Assembly: GCA_037176905.1 (NCBI GenBank)
Contig: JBBBWG010005557.1
Coordinates: 65,005-129,004, forward strand
Length of the DNA: 64,000 nt
DNA from: Azolla pinnata
Lineage: Eukaryota; Streptophyta; Polypodiopsida; Salviniales; Salviniaceae
Reading direction: 5' to 3'
This document shows, piece by piece, positions 47,399 through 59,980 of the stretch (the stretch's first letter is position 1; each line of letters begins with the position of its first letter). Below the pieces are notes generated by a model. The model was not told the origin of the DNA and did not search any database. It saw only the letters and a list, made by a program, of their open reading frames with translations. Position numbers and translations under genes: made by a program.

Positions 47399-48374
47399 AA
47401 AAACCCTAAGAGAGCTTTATCAGAAGAATGGGCATGTAGTTGGGGTTTCTTGCGGCACGAAGCCATGGGCTTTTTTTTTTTTTTTTGCAATGTTTGGAAG
47501 CACCGATCGAGTCGCTGTTCTCACAATGGTTAAAACAGTAGTGGTTCATGATGCAAAGTAAAACCCTAAACCCCACAGAGCTACTAGTGCGTGAAATACG
47601 GAATGGCATACGAAGCGGAGTAGTTGTAATATCAAACGACATAAATCGTCGATATGAGCCCTAGTTAGTATTATTGCAGCAGCACAATAGATAGATAGCC
47701 CTTCAATTGGCAACTCCGGCAGAAGCCCTCTTGTTTCCGATGGTGCTTTGATTTCCAATACGAAATGACATAAATCTTTGGTTTCCGACACAAAATGACA
47801 TAAATCTAACTCTTCTCTCGTCTCTAGTGAGCGACGAGTGCGCTTACAAACACAACAGCAGCCTCGCTTCTCAAGTGGTGGCAATACAGAAGGAATCAAA
47901 AGGGATAGAAGCCTGCCTCTTAACAGGCAGCCCTCTTCCGATACGAAATGACATAAATCTAACTCTTCTGTTGTCGTTGCTACTGTTGTTCTTTTTTTCC
48001 GAGGACTGAAGTCTGCTTTGAGAGCCTGCTGGCATTTCTCGGCCCCTCCGTAACATGTGTGTGGATCGAGAGGCCGACTGTCGCAGTCTTCCAGGTACAC
48101 ATACATGGCCGATTTCGCCTTTTCCGTAAGCGCCCCGAATTTTCACACCCCCCCCTCCTCCATTCCCCATCAACATCATTATTTGTTTTTGTTTTTGTTC
48201 TTTTTACATACTCCTCCCTTCCTTTGCATGTGGGATAAATAGCAACTTGGAGAGATGTTGTGGCAAGCAGCAAAAAAAAAAAGAAAAAAGAAGAAGAAGC
48301 TGTTTGCCCTCATGATCCCCATCCCCCCCACCTCAATGTGCCTTGTTTCTTCAGAGTTCCAGAGCCTTGGAGCC

Positions 48375-48760
48375 CTTTTTACACCCAAACCCTAAAGGTT
48401 GCCCAAAAAAAAACCTAAACCCTAAGCTCTAAACCATTACGACTCACCCAAAGAAACCCTAAACTAAAACCACAACCCTGAAACCCTAAACCCTAAACCC
48501 TATACCCGAAAACTCGCTCTGACAACGACGCTGAACCCCTAGCACTGATGCCGGCGATCGTTTCGCTTTCGCTTTCATTCCGTCCCTTCTCTTTGAGTTT
48601 TTTCTTCTTCTTCTTTTTTTCAAAGGCTTCTTCCAGAGGCGCAACGAGTATGACGCAACCCAAAGTTTTTTCGAAGCTGATACAGAGATTATGAACGCAG
48701 AGACAACGGTGCGCTAGTTTAGGGTTTAGGGTTTAGGGTTTTTGGAAAAATATACACTAT
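48375..48760. repeat. Telomere-like and telo-box cluster
   Basis: CCCTAAA-type units recur: AAACCCTAAACCCTAAACCC near 48482-48501 on one strand orientation and TTTAGGGTTTAGGGTTTAGG near 48719 in the other. Scattered single boxes continue to about 50 kb (49590, 49905 and 49985). These are the plant-type seven-base units. Confidence 0.85.
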
Positions 48761-50350
48761 GAGGATTTAGGGTTTGTCGGGATCACACACTTGCAGGAGG
48801 CTTATCAGCCGAGGGCATCGGGTTCACGCTGACAAGACCCGGCTATCGCCAGATATATAATATATATATATATATACTCAAAATTGTCTACTTACAGATT
48901 CGGAGCATCGGCGATTGTCAGAACACTCACTCGCGCCCAGACGACGAGATCCATGAAATTTTTACATTTCCGTCCCCCGTTCTCTTTTCCTTTTTTCTGT
49001 TTCCTCGATCTTCAACCCGCGCTCCCAGAGAAGACGAACAAGGAACATGCCCGCGTTCCGATCTCTCTCTTTTTTACACCCACACGGGAGAAGGGCTACT
49101 CTTCACGGGGACGCATCACTTGCTGCCTCAATGAGTAAGAATGGTTTCCTCGATCAGAGATCGGGCATATGGAGGGCGAGAGAATCGGATCAAAGAAGTA
49201 AATAAACGAAACAAAGCCCCTCGGGATCAGTTCGATGCTGCTCTACTACATGGGCTCTTCTTCCATTCCATTTGACCCTTCTTTCACTGAAATCTTTGAA
49301 ATTAGTCAATCACACAAGCACGTGCATCTGTCTGCGTTAATCCAACATGGCAATACAAAAAAACCCTTGCTATCAAACCCACTTTTTATATGGTAGCGAT
49401 TCGAGACAAGGTCCACCTTCTCAAAGTGCTTCTAGACTAAACGGACAGACATAAACCTCTAACTCCTCTGTGTGGACAAAGTCTCCGTGCAATACAATTT
49501 GTGAAAGCTTCCTCCTGCATGTTTTTTCTGCTTCACCCATTTGCAAACATTGATGTTTTGCCAGTCTCAGAGGATTCTTGCGTTCAAACCCTAGACCCCC
49601 GGAAACCCTAAATGAACAAACACCCAATAACCCACCCCTCTTGGGCATTGAGAACGAAACCGTCTTCATAAGCCAAGCTCCACAATTTTCTTCACTACTA
49701 CTTCAACAGCTGCAATCGATCGATCAACGAATGACATTAGAAGCACAACGTGCCTACAAGTATGAATGACACATTTTCTATAAGAGAACCTTGTTTGCTG
49801 TGGACCGCTTGTGGCCAAACCCACCCAAATCTCTTCAGTTCTACAAGATAGCTTGCCTTGTGAGCTATACAAATCTACCATTCATCACTTAGGATCTACG
49901 CTTAAGGTTAGGGCTTAGGGTTTTAGGGTCTAGAGTTAAAAGGTTTAGAGTATAGGGTCTTCACATATTGCAGATGTGTAAAGCCTAAACCCTGAACCAC
50001 TAGCGATTTCCAATTGATTGTAGTCACCGCAAAATTTCTGTCACCGTCTTGATCCAACTGAAGCCAATGAAGATAGATGGGTTTTTGGTCCAGCAAACGA
50101 TTACATTCCAATGGGAAGCTGCCGAACTCAGCTCTGGATTGATGCATGCGGAATCGAGGCCTTCTCGATCACAGTCGTTTAGGGTTTTTCTTTCTTCCCC
50201 ATCACCGTCATCATCATCATCATCATCGCTATGGAAAGCGCATTGCAATGAAGGGCATGGGTTCTTCCACCATCTCCCGAAAGCACACCATAGACTTTTC
50301 TACTCATCACCGGTTGAAAGTGGCTGATACCGTGCCCAACAACGCATGGG

Positions 50351-50376
50351 ATGAAGAAGAAGAAGAAGAAGAAGAA

Positions 50377-50419
<43 letters not shown>

Positions 50420-50429
50420 TGAAGCAGTG
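50351..50429. repeat. (GAA)n microsatellite
   Basis: About 25 GAA units with one GAG interruption. Confidence 0.95.
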
Positions 50430-50504
50430 CATGAATGAATGGAATGCAGGGCTTGGAATGTGGCTATGGCATGCTGGGTGGGTAAACGGCCTGCTAGCCA
50501 TTAA

Positions 50505-50560
50505 CGTTGAAGGAAGACTGTGTGTGAGAGTAGCCGATCTCACACAGTCTTCTTTCAATG
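50505..50560. repeat. Imperfect hairpin, ~23-bp stem
   Basis: CGTTGAAGGAAGACTGTGTG (plus TGAGA) pairs with TCTCACACAGTCTTCTTTCA (plus ATG), with two single mismatches and a two-base bulge, around an eight-base loop. As RNA both mismatches become G-U or A-C pairs depending on the strand. Confidence 0.85.
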
Positions 50561-52272
50561 TTTGTTCACCTGCAGACAAAAGGGGGATATAGCTATGGCT
50601 TGGAGAGGTTGGATTCTGTGCTTGAAGTAGAGGTTCCAGTAGGAAAAGAGCTTCCTGTTACCGGTGGATCCTTGCTTTCCCTGTTATCAACTTCCCAACA
50701 TTCATGGTGGTGCCATAGCTGACTGCTTTTGTTGGCCCAGCTGAAGAAGAAGAAGAAGAAGATGATGATGATGATGATGATGATGAAGAAACAACACCAT
50801 GATGTGTGTAAAAGCTCGGACTTGCTGCTGCTGCTGCTGCTGCTATCACCTGTTGATGAAAAGACAGAAAGAAAAGCATGATGCAAGCGTCGAAACTCGT
50901 GTTGGGTAGAACAGCAGCAGCTCTGAAATGACCGAGCTATGTAATGTTAGAGCAAGAGAGGATCATTTTGCACAGGTGAGAAGCAAAGACACGGATGGAT
51001 TCACCACCGGCACCGGTCGGCCCTTTCCTTTCTCTCGAGGAATAATCTGCACACACAGTGTGTTGCTTTGACAGAACTTTTGAGGCAGCAAGAGCTGTGC
51101 CATTTCAGAAAAAAGAGAAAGCCTACTGCACGAAAAAGATGAATTCCGACCAAAACAACAGTGGATATGATGCTCCATGAGCTTGGAAAGCAAAGCCTAA
51201 ACAGTTCCTTCATGCAAGGTTATGTCTACATTGAAATGGTAAATGAAAGGCTGACTCACCTGAGCTCGCGTATAACAGTGCAGATTTCCTGCACAAACAG
51301 AGATCCCAAAACTCCGAGACGATGGACAACCATCCTCAGCACCTGAAAGATCAAACTCTGACACAAAGATGAGAATCAAAAAGCATTACCAGTTGCCGCT
51401 ATTGCCTTCCACATATGTATGTAACTAAGGTTTTTGACTCTAAAAAAACTGTAATGTGGAGAAGATTGAATGGAACAGATTCATATGGAGCAATTAGAAG
51501 AGGCCCAAAATGGCTATGCAAAAACGAACCTCTTCTCTGTTGTAGGAGGTCATATCCAAGGACCTTAAAAATTAGCCATGGCATATGCATTTTCAACATG
51601 GCTAAGACATTTTGTGAATGGAAACTATTTATGGGTATGATCAATAGAAGGCTGTTTGTTCTTTCACTCGAATGCTGTCCTCCTATGATCAACAGAATGC
51701 TGTCCTTCATTGACTGTAAAATTCATGGTAACATGCTCAGATTAAAAAAAGTAGATGCACTTACTTGGTAGTCTCATTACTGAGTATATTCAGCAGAGGT
51801 CAAAATGCCCAAATTTACCAGATTACAAAGCACATAGCTAACTAACAGCAAGGTGGAAAATCCAAGTACTGTATTGATCATTACGTATCAAGGTGTGAAG
51901 AACATTATGCCTTTGAGACAGGGATGACTTGAGAGAGTTTGTTTCAGTGGAACTTTGTCCTTCCATTACAACAGTTTGCAGATGGTTGGCACAATTACAA
52001 ATTTCATGGCTACTTCCTGCTTAGATGACAAAGCATAAAGATCTACATGCAACTTGACCTTGTTTAACAATGCAATTCACAGATTGATCATCAGACATCA
52101 CAAGGTTCTGATGTAAAAAACCGTATCAATGCAGAAATAAATGTGGTAATATATTGCCAGCAAACTACACACACACACATATATATGCATTACCAAATTA
52201 TCTTAATTTGTTATTAACACACAACTTACAGCCAGATACATTAATTATTCTCTTTCTGAATGACAATAAAGT

Positions 52273-55200
52273 TTATTTGATCTTTAACAACTGGACTTCG
52301 AATAGTAGAGGTTCTTTGACATGTGAAAGTAAGCTCCTTTTGGGCCCAAACTGATGCAAAGAGAAAATAAACCAATGATCAATAAAATGAACTTGCACAC
52401 AAAAATTATTTACTACATGTTGTAGCATACTGCAAGCACACCAATACATTCCTACACTGAAATTATTTCCAAAGTGCCGCGTGAAAGTGTTCATTCAACA
52501 TTTTATTATAAACATATGATTTTCCGAGGTTTTGGGAAACATGCAACATAACATTTTCCTCGTTCTAGATTGCATTGTTCGGAATATAAGTATCAGATGA
52601 ATGAAATGTATGAAGTTGAATCCCCATCTGCTATGGCAAAAGCAGCTCAAAAAAGGCAATACATCTGGCTATATTAGAGGCTCATATAACCGTGTCCTCT
52701 GGTATTATCTGTGGTATGTACATATGTAGTGGACATTCAATACATGCTAACAAAGCAGTAGGGAAAACGTTCAGATAGTTCTAGTACCAGCAAAGTGAAA
52801 CAATGTGTCACGATCATAGACTTTAAAAAGCTTGTTTACACTGGCTCAAATTTCAAGTCTATGAGTGGCATCTGATTCGATAATAATCATGGCATGCACC
52901 GTCAAGTTGATTCGTAAGGAAAACCTCTTCTTATAGATAGCTGGCGATATCAACTTCTGGGCACCTTTTGTCATTAATAGGTTGTGGCACACCGAGCTCC
53001 TTCACGAAGATGGCGAGCACAATAAAAAATCAATCCTTCTTCAGATGAACGATTATCTGGTCTAATCACAAATCATGCCATGTACGAATGCTCCTCGAGC
53101 TGATGAATAAGGATAACCTCTGCATCAACTTCTGGCCAGTCATGGATACTTCAGGGAGTGGCAAGCACCATGGATATTGACTTGCATACATGATCTTGGA
53201 CCCCATAAGAAATGGTCATTTAGCTGATCCTTTCTTACCCTTCCTAGCCAGATCTTAAAGTTAATTTGTGCTCGTATGTGCACCTTAAGCACTTACCTTC
53301 ATTTTATCCTTCACATTCTCACTATCCATGCCCATTCATATATACATGCCAAGATCTCGCGCTTCCTTATACTAACCATAGACATTTGGCAGTGGACATT
53401 ACAATAAGGCTGGTTGTGACATTATGCGACTGACGTTTTCTTAATTTGAGTCCTCTTTAGCCATTCTTGAAATAGGAAGAGATAAACATCATTTACGAGG
53501 CCAAATGATCACTATCACAGAAATAAAAAGTAACATTCACTCATCCTTGAGAGATAGAGAGAGACTAGTTTTGGTAATTTCAATATAGATTAGAGATTTT
53601 CTTCGGGAGTCATCCTTTGAGAGGGATTTGGAGAGTGCTTAGGATTTAGGGAGTCCTGAATCTAAAGGACTTAGGGTTTTTAAAATAAAGCATCCTTAAT
53701 CTAGAGGGTCTCCTGTCTTCGATGTGAATCGCATCTAAGTCAATGCTAATGATATAACCTGCTTGAAGCCTTAACAGAAAGCAGTCTGTTGCCAGCTATC
53801 TATCTAGCTTCATAATAGTCCAATAGGCATTAAACACTCACTATTACAAACTACATCTTTCTTGACTGGGACCAAACAGTCAAAATCCCAATTTGACATA
53901 CAGCTCGATGATTTGGATGCATAAATGATGAAAAGGCTTATCAATATCTTTCAAGGACATAAAATGCATTTCTCATGCAAAGTCATATTTAGATGCAAAA
54001 TCAGATTTTACATGCATATATGGAAGATACATCTTACAATTAGTAAAGAACATTAATTTTAGCATAGTAGTACCTCCCTTGGCTGAGGTTCCAAATTGGG
54101 CGTAACATACCCTGAGGTTGGTGGAATTACTGCCCTCCGCTTTCCTAGCACAAAGACACCCAATATATCATTATTGACTTCAGTTCCTCTATGTTCAACT
54201 TTTTCCAACACTCACAAAATATCAATCTTATGTTTGTTGACTCCATTTTATAAATCTTACTTAGATCATGTAAAGCGCAAACATGTTTATTTCCTATAAA
54301 GACCTCAAATGAAGGTATTGACCCCATGACAATATCATTTTGTCTATCCTCCTCAAGACATTCATACGTTATCCTTATTGTACATAAAAGCATTTACATA
54401 TGAATTTTAATGGTGCATATTACATATATTGCCAAGTACAGGAAACACACTTCTGGCCCAGTAATCTATTTTTGCAAAAGCCCAGAATCCTCAAGGAAAA
54501 AAACTTCAGCACTTTTGACTGCTTGAGCACCCTTCAAAAAATGCCATCTGCTTAGAGGATACATTATATTCACATCACCAAGTACTGGTAGAAAGAATAA
54601 CATCATGTTCTAGTGAGCAAAAAGGATGAAATATGGAGTAACAGAAATTTGTTTCATGCACCAGATACAGTAGCTTAGTTCATTAATCTCTCAGTTCATA
54701 CGACGGAGCTGACATACCTCCAGGTTTCATTCCAATAATGACTGTTTGAAGACCTGCTATCATCTGCTCTAATAAAGCTAGAAAAGGAAGTCAAATTTCT
54801 GTCACTGAAATCACAAAACTACGAACAAAGAGAGATACCGTGCTTCCATCCAAGGGCAATGTAACAGGTGAACTCTCCCCATTGAATTGGTTGACAGTGC
54901 TGACAAGATAATGGAATGTTGAAGAAAACTTATTTTTTCATGCGGATGGTGATTAATGAGGTCTGTAATGTGCTTAAAATCAGAGAAACTTAAGATATCA
55001 TTCTAACCTGTATACAAAATAACCATTGGAACGCCTGCAGACATAGTTGAATTCAACCAAGTCTCCTTCATGGGCAGTTGCTCCATTTCCCTCTATAACT
55101 TCTGTGAGAACAAAAACAAACGGTCCAATAAAATATAACAAATCTTTCAAAAGTACATCCCAAACACTTTCAGATAAAATACTTAGCTTAATGCTGCAAC

Positions 55201-58200
55201 ATCTAACTAACTTCCAATTATTTTCCAAATAATTAATTCAATAATCTAGCTTTATGTTGCACCCTTTGCTCAATGTGGTTGTACAGCAGAAAATAGACAC
55301 CTTGTATAAAAATCAACTAAAATATAAAAGAAAATTTCCAGCAAACTTGTGGTTACACGACCTGAAACCAAAAGAGACTATGTAGCCTATTATGAAAAAA
55401 AACCTTGACTTAGCTTAAAATTGCAACCAATGATCTATACTACGTGCTATGGTAATCATAGTTAACGTCATGTTGCAATCTTTTCAAGAATACAGGAACC
55501 AGAAAGCAGTATAACTTCTTGTGAAACAAAATCAGCTTCACCACCCCATTTCCAGAGATAGATGTTATAACCAATTGACTTACCTTGGATACGGATGTCT
55601 TGGTTCATTCTCTTGAACCTGTAAGAATAAGAAGCAATGGTAAGTAAAATGTGGGAAAAGGACCACACAGAAAGCTGTATGTAGTATGATAGTTAAGATG
55701 CATTGAATTCATCAGTTATGGAAAATTTTCACAGAGAAGTTGGACAAAGAATGCTTTGATTTTCACGTACTCTGGAAGAGACGAATCTTCCACCATGTTC
55801 GATGCAGCAAAAGCTGGAACAGGTGCCAACACTAATGCAAACATCGCATATCTTCTTAATAATGGTGATGAGGAAGATGCAGGTGGGGATGATGCGGATG
55901 ATTGAACTGAAGAGAGCTGAGCTAGAATAATTTGTGGAGATCTGAAATATAAGGGGAAAAAATGTTGCTGACAATAACTTCTACTATCATTATGTTTTCA
56001 ATTTTAACAATGGTCTGATCACTGACCTCCGAATACTTCAATTCTATACAATCACACCAAACACCCAAGACCATCTTTTCTATAATAAAAACAATTACTG
56101 CTTGTATCAATATCAGCGCCTTGAAATATCCTCTAATCTATCAGTTGTATGTAGCCTCCTTTGATGGGACAGGCAGTGTAATCACTGATGAGAGATGGAC
56201 TCCCAATCCCAACCCAATATCCTAACCCTACCCCTAATCAACAAGCTAACCCAGTATGCTGCCAAAGAACATTTTTTTCAAACGGTTACGGGACTCTCAA
56301 ATTCCAAGCTCAACATATTTTCTTAAAACGTGCATCAATGGGCTTCAGCTTGACTATCCCAAATGGGCTAATATGGTGGGACACAGCATAAGCCAAAATA
56401 CTTTGTCGATTGAGAGAAATTCTCTCACGCCAGTTGCAGGAGATATAATAAAAGTGCAGCATGGCCACAAAATTATGGGATGACAATCAAAAACTACGCT
56501 TGACTATATTTGACCAGCAAACCAACTCTTCGCTTTCCAAAACACCTTAGAGTGGTTCTGAATGAAAAACCAGATCTCATTACGAAAGGAATTTATTAAA
56601 TGTTACTCGAATCATTGAGAAAGTACTCCCAGTTGACATTGATTTCACCAACAATGAAAACAACCCCCAAACTACTGCTGTAACAAACACATTTTCATGA
56701 TCCTTTGTTATCTGCCAATCTAAATGAAGAGACCAGAAATTGGATCAATAGAAAAACCTGTAAAGATGAATTCTTCAACCATAACATAATCCATCCTCAT
56801 CATCAAGTAATCCCCTCCAAATAGCAAGATTATTCATTAAGAAAAACCTTCAACCAGCTGCTAGAGTATTAATGAAACCCAACGTATGTAACAACCACAA
56901 AAGGGATGTAAAAATATCCGAGATAGAAACATTGAGAGACATTGTCCAGTACTTACCATGAAGATGATTCTTGGTATATGCTATATAGAAACAAGAGCTA
57001 CATGCTACATGCAATTCAGCAAATGTGATTTTTCTGGCAATCAAAATCTTGAAGATAACACTGCATTTTTTACTTTGTTGAACACCAAAGTGTAGAAGCT
57101 TGTAGGCTTGGGTTCCTGAATTAATCAAGACGTTAACTTTTGGTAGTCAATCCAGTTCAACTAAGAGAAACACCTTCCAGCAGCATACAGAAAGCGTGTT
57201 CAATGCAAATCAATGTTACCTGTTCGCAACATTCTACCTCGAAAAGCTAAATGCTATCAATTGCTTTGCTCGTAGACAATTTTATTTCAACCACCAACCA
57301 GTAAACGGATATATGGCCTGCCATTCTTTTATAGGCAACAGATGTATGGTTTCTGGTGGAGCTTATATCATTCTATCTTGGGAAAGCGAATATTTCAGAT
57401 GGAATTAAATGATCCATGAGGTAGATGTACAGCAGGATGCTTTGCAATGCCTAATTTTAGGCCAGATTTGTGAGCCCCGAACCTTGCATTCAACAAGTGA
57501 TATACAAGAAAAAGCTTTTCTCCGGGGAACTGAATATTGATGGTTCAGTTGAACAATCACCGATAATTTTGAAGCTCCGACAAGAAATCTTCTCAGAAGA
57601 TTTATCCTCCATCACTACAGGCCTGACCAAGTCAACACAACAATCAACTTGAAATTTTGAAAAAAAACAAACATCTTTCCTTGCCCCATGGAAATCTGGG
57701 ATACTAACGTTCACATAAGACGGACAAAAATAGATTCCAAATATGTCATTTCTTCAGCTTCAGAAAAACATGCCAAGGATCAGAACGAATATCTGCATCG
57801 ATAATTGTATCTTTATCAGGGTCTCTCGTGTTTCCTACAAACCTGTTAGACGATCATCTTGCGACTCACGCATTTTAAATCGTACATTGCATCATCCTGA
57901 GAAATGCGATAAAAAGCTCTACTCCGTGATCTTACGCGGACAGCGTTTAATGCAGACTATTGCGAAGAACGGATAGAATAAGCAACATCAGCTGCAATGA
58001 GCAGTTCCCTCCGGTTACTAGCCCAAACCTTTCTCGGCAAGGTTCTATCAGACTTTCTCGACAAGTCTAAGATTGATCATTCAAAACCCCGACGATATCC
58101 TCCGTTACGAAACGTGGAAGGGAGATCAAAGCGGAAGCGGAGGAGGGATCGGTGCTCACCTTGCAGTGGAGATTCCTGCCGCATTTGGGAGAAGGAATGG

Positions 58201-58257
58201 CAGCGGCGGCGACGGAAGAGCGCGGGAAGGAGCAGATGCCGCGGGAAGGAGAATCAT
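52273..58257 (-). CDS. FKBP16-1: Lumenal FKBP-type prolyl isomerase, FKBP16-1-like
   Basis: Eight exons: 58160-58257, 55771-55941, 55584-55618, 55008-55101, 54839-54899, 54718-54766, 54074-54144 and 52273-52350, joining in frame to 218 residues. The start MILLPAASAPSRALPS begins a chloroplast transit peptide. LLRRYAMFALVLAPVPAFAA (about 60-79) is a twin-Arg lumen signal with an AFA cleavage site, so the protein should cross the thylakoid membrane by the Tat route. The FKBP domain (about 104-218) contains HEGDLVEFNYVCRRSNGYFV, NQFNGESSPVTLPLDG, IAGLQTVIIGMKPGGKRR, IPPTSGYVTPNLEP and EFGPKRSLLSHVKEPL. The canonical DS(S)-type pocket loop of FKBP12 is replaced, as in the FKBP16 group, so isomerase activity may be weak. 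FKBP16-2 (PnsL4) is the nearest alternative. A 220-bp tandem repeat starts about 40 bp upstream of the start codon. Confidence 0.87.
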
Positions 58258-58293
58258 GGCTGTGAAACGAAAACAAGAGATCAAAATGAGAAC

Positions 58294-59062
58294 TTGGTTT
58301 TTATGTCTAATTTTCTTCTCCTTCAAATGTCATTCCGAATCAAGTCATCCAAAAAATTGTTGATTTGTAACGGTTGATTTTGTAATTGTTGATTTGTATA
58401 AGTTTCACATTATCATTATTATTGTGATGATGATCATTCATCGTTATTATTTATTGAACGACTTTCGAAACATGCAATCCTTGACTAGCTGAAAAATCGA
58501 TGGTGAAATTTTGATAGATAGATACGACATTAAGGGAATTATTACTTTTTTTACGGTTTTATGTCTAATTTCCTTCTCCTTCAAATGTCATTCCGAGTTA
58601 GTCATCCAAATAACTATTGATTTGTATAAGATTCACATTATCATTATTATTGTGATGATGATCATCATCGTCATTATTATTTATTGAAAGACTTTCGAAA
58701 CATGTAATCCTTGACTAATCGAAATTTCGATGGTCAATTTTTTATACATACGACATTAAGGGAATTATTACTTTTTTTACGGTTTTATGTCTACTTTTCT
58801 TCTCCTTCAAATGTCATTCCCAATCAATCATCCAAAAAACTGTTGATTTGTATAAGTTTCACATTATCATTATTATTATGATGATGATCATCATCGTTAT
58901 TATTTACTGAAAGACTTTCGAAACATGTAATCCTTAACTAACCGAAAAATCGATGGGGAAATTTTGATAGATATGACATTAAGGAATTATTACTTTTTTT
59001 ACGATTTTTTATTTTATTTTTCCCCTTGAAATGTGTTTCTCGATCTGTCGTATAAAAAAACA
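58294..59062. repeat. ~222-bp tandem repeat, three full units and a part
   Basis: Units begin at about 58294, 58553, 58779 and 59001 (partial). Shared parts are TTCTCCTTCAAATGTCATTC, CACATTATCATTATTATTGT, GACTTTCGAAACATG and GGGAATTATTACTTTTTTTAC. The first unit has an extra internal TTGATTTTGTAATTG. The array abuts the 5' end of the FKBP gene. Confidence 0.93.
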
Positions 59063-59980
59063 GTAAGTTTTTTTAATCAAGATTTGTTTTGTAGCTAGGA
59101 TTTGTAGAAATGGAATGATTAATTTGTAGTATCATGTTGGTCTTGTTGAAACCCTGATATAAACCCTTGGTTGGGTGGGTTGGTTGACAATGAAAACTAT
59201 GTTTTTTACCGTTTGTGAGAACTTGTGAGATAAATCGAATGTGATCGCTTGATGTGGCCAATATGCCCAATGTCTCGTGAAAGTTACATGAGATTGATTA
59301 CACGGAATATTTATTCTTTCCACCTCGTATTCATCTCTGTACAAACATGCAACTTCTCGAAGGTCTTTGGTGTCACGACCGAAACTTGTCGACAACGATA
59401 GACTCAGAAGACATGAATATGACAAAAAGAAAACTAAATAAAAACAATAAAACAATATATGTACTACTAAGAGACTTAGAGTACAAGACACCGAAGATTG
59501 ACATTGAACTAGAATGGTTCAATACTGAGACTAACTCAATATTTATATAGTTCTAGGCCTCACGCATGTAAGCCACGAGATCTTGCAAATCGTTTTCAAC
59601 ATCAATATAGTAACGCTTAAAGATATTATCAAGTATTAAAATATAATATTTATCAGATTTGAAAGACAGCAAAAGAGCCATATTTTAATCTCCCCTGCGG
59701 CTCTAGACAATGTTCTATAAGAGGAATCATGCAACAACTTGTTTTCTCATCGCTTCAACCCATTCACCCAATGTGCACAACGATGCTAGCATGTTACTTA
59801 TCTCGGATCCCTGCAAACAGAACTTACACGGAGGTCCGTGTTTTTCCTGTGATGCAAAGACGTTGCAAGATGCAAAACACTCCTTGCCGTCGAATTGGAG
59901 ACCCAAACGATGCATTCATTGGCGAAGCCCAGTTCAGGGCATGGGTCGAGCTCTCAATCCAAATCATTATCACACTCGGC
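59063..59980. other. Intergenic DNA, no gene recognised
   Basis: The minus-strand open frame at 59132-59491 has no domain I know. The phrase GGTGTCACGACCGAAACTTG resembles sequence often seen near plant LTR elements, but no structure supports an element here. Confidence 0.4.

Larger units (their letters stand above)
46557..52272. other. Intergenic region without a secure gene
   Basis: No recognisable protein family on either strand. It contains GGAGAT hexamer repeats with a fold-back (47.2-47.4 kb), three copies of AAATGACATAAATCT (near 47763, 47792 and 47945), telo-box clusters (48.38-50 kb), GAA/GAT microsatellites and a hairpin at 50505-50560. Possible weak minus-strand exons at 50.6-51.4 kb are discussed as a finding. 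Confidence 0.5.

Noticed and set aside
59132-59491. 119-residue minus-strand frame
   Set aside because: No domain, no splice-linked partner and no retroelement motif. The resemblance of nearby GTGTCACGACC to LTR-type sequence is too weak to call an element.
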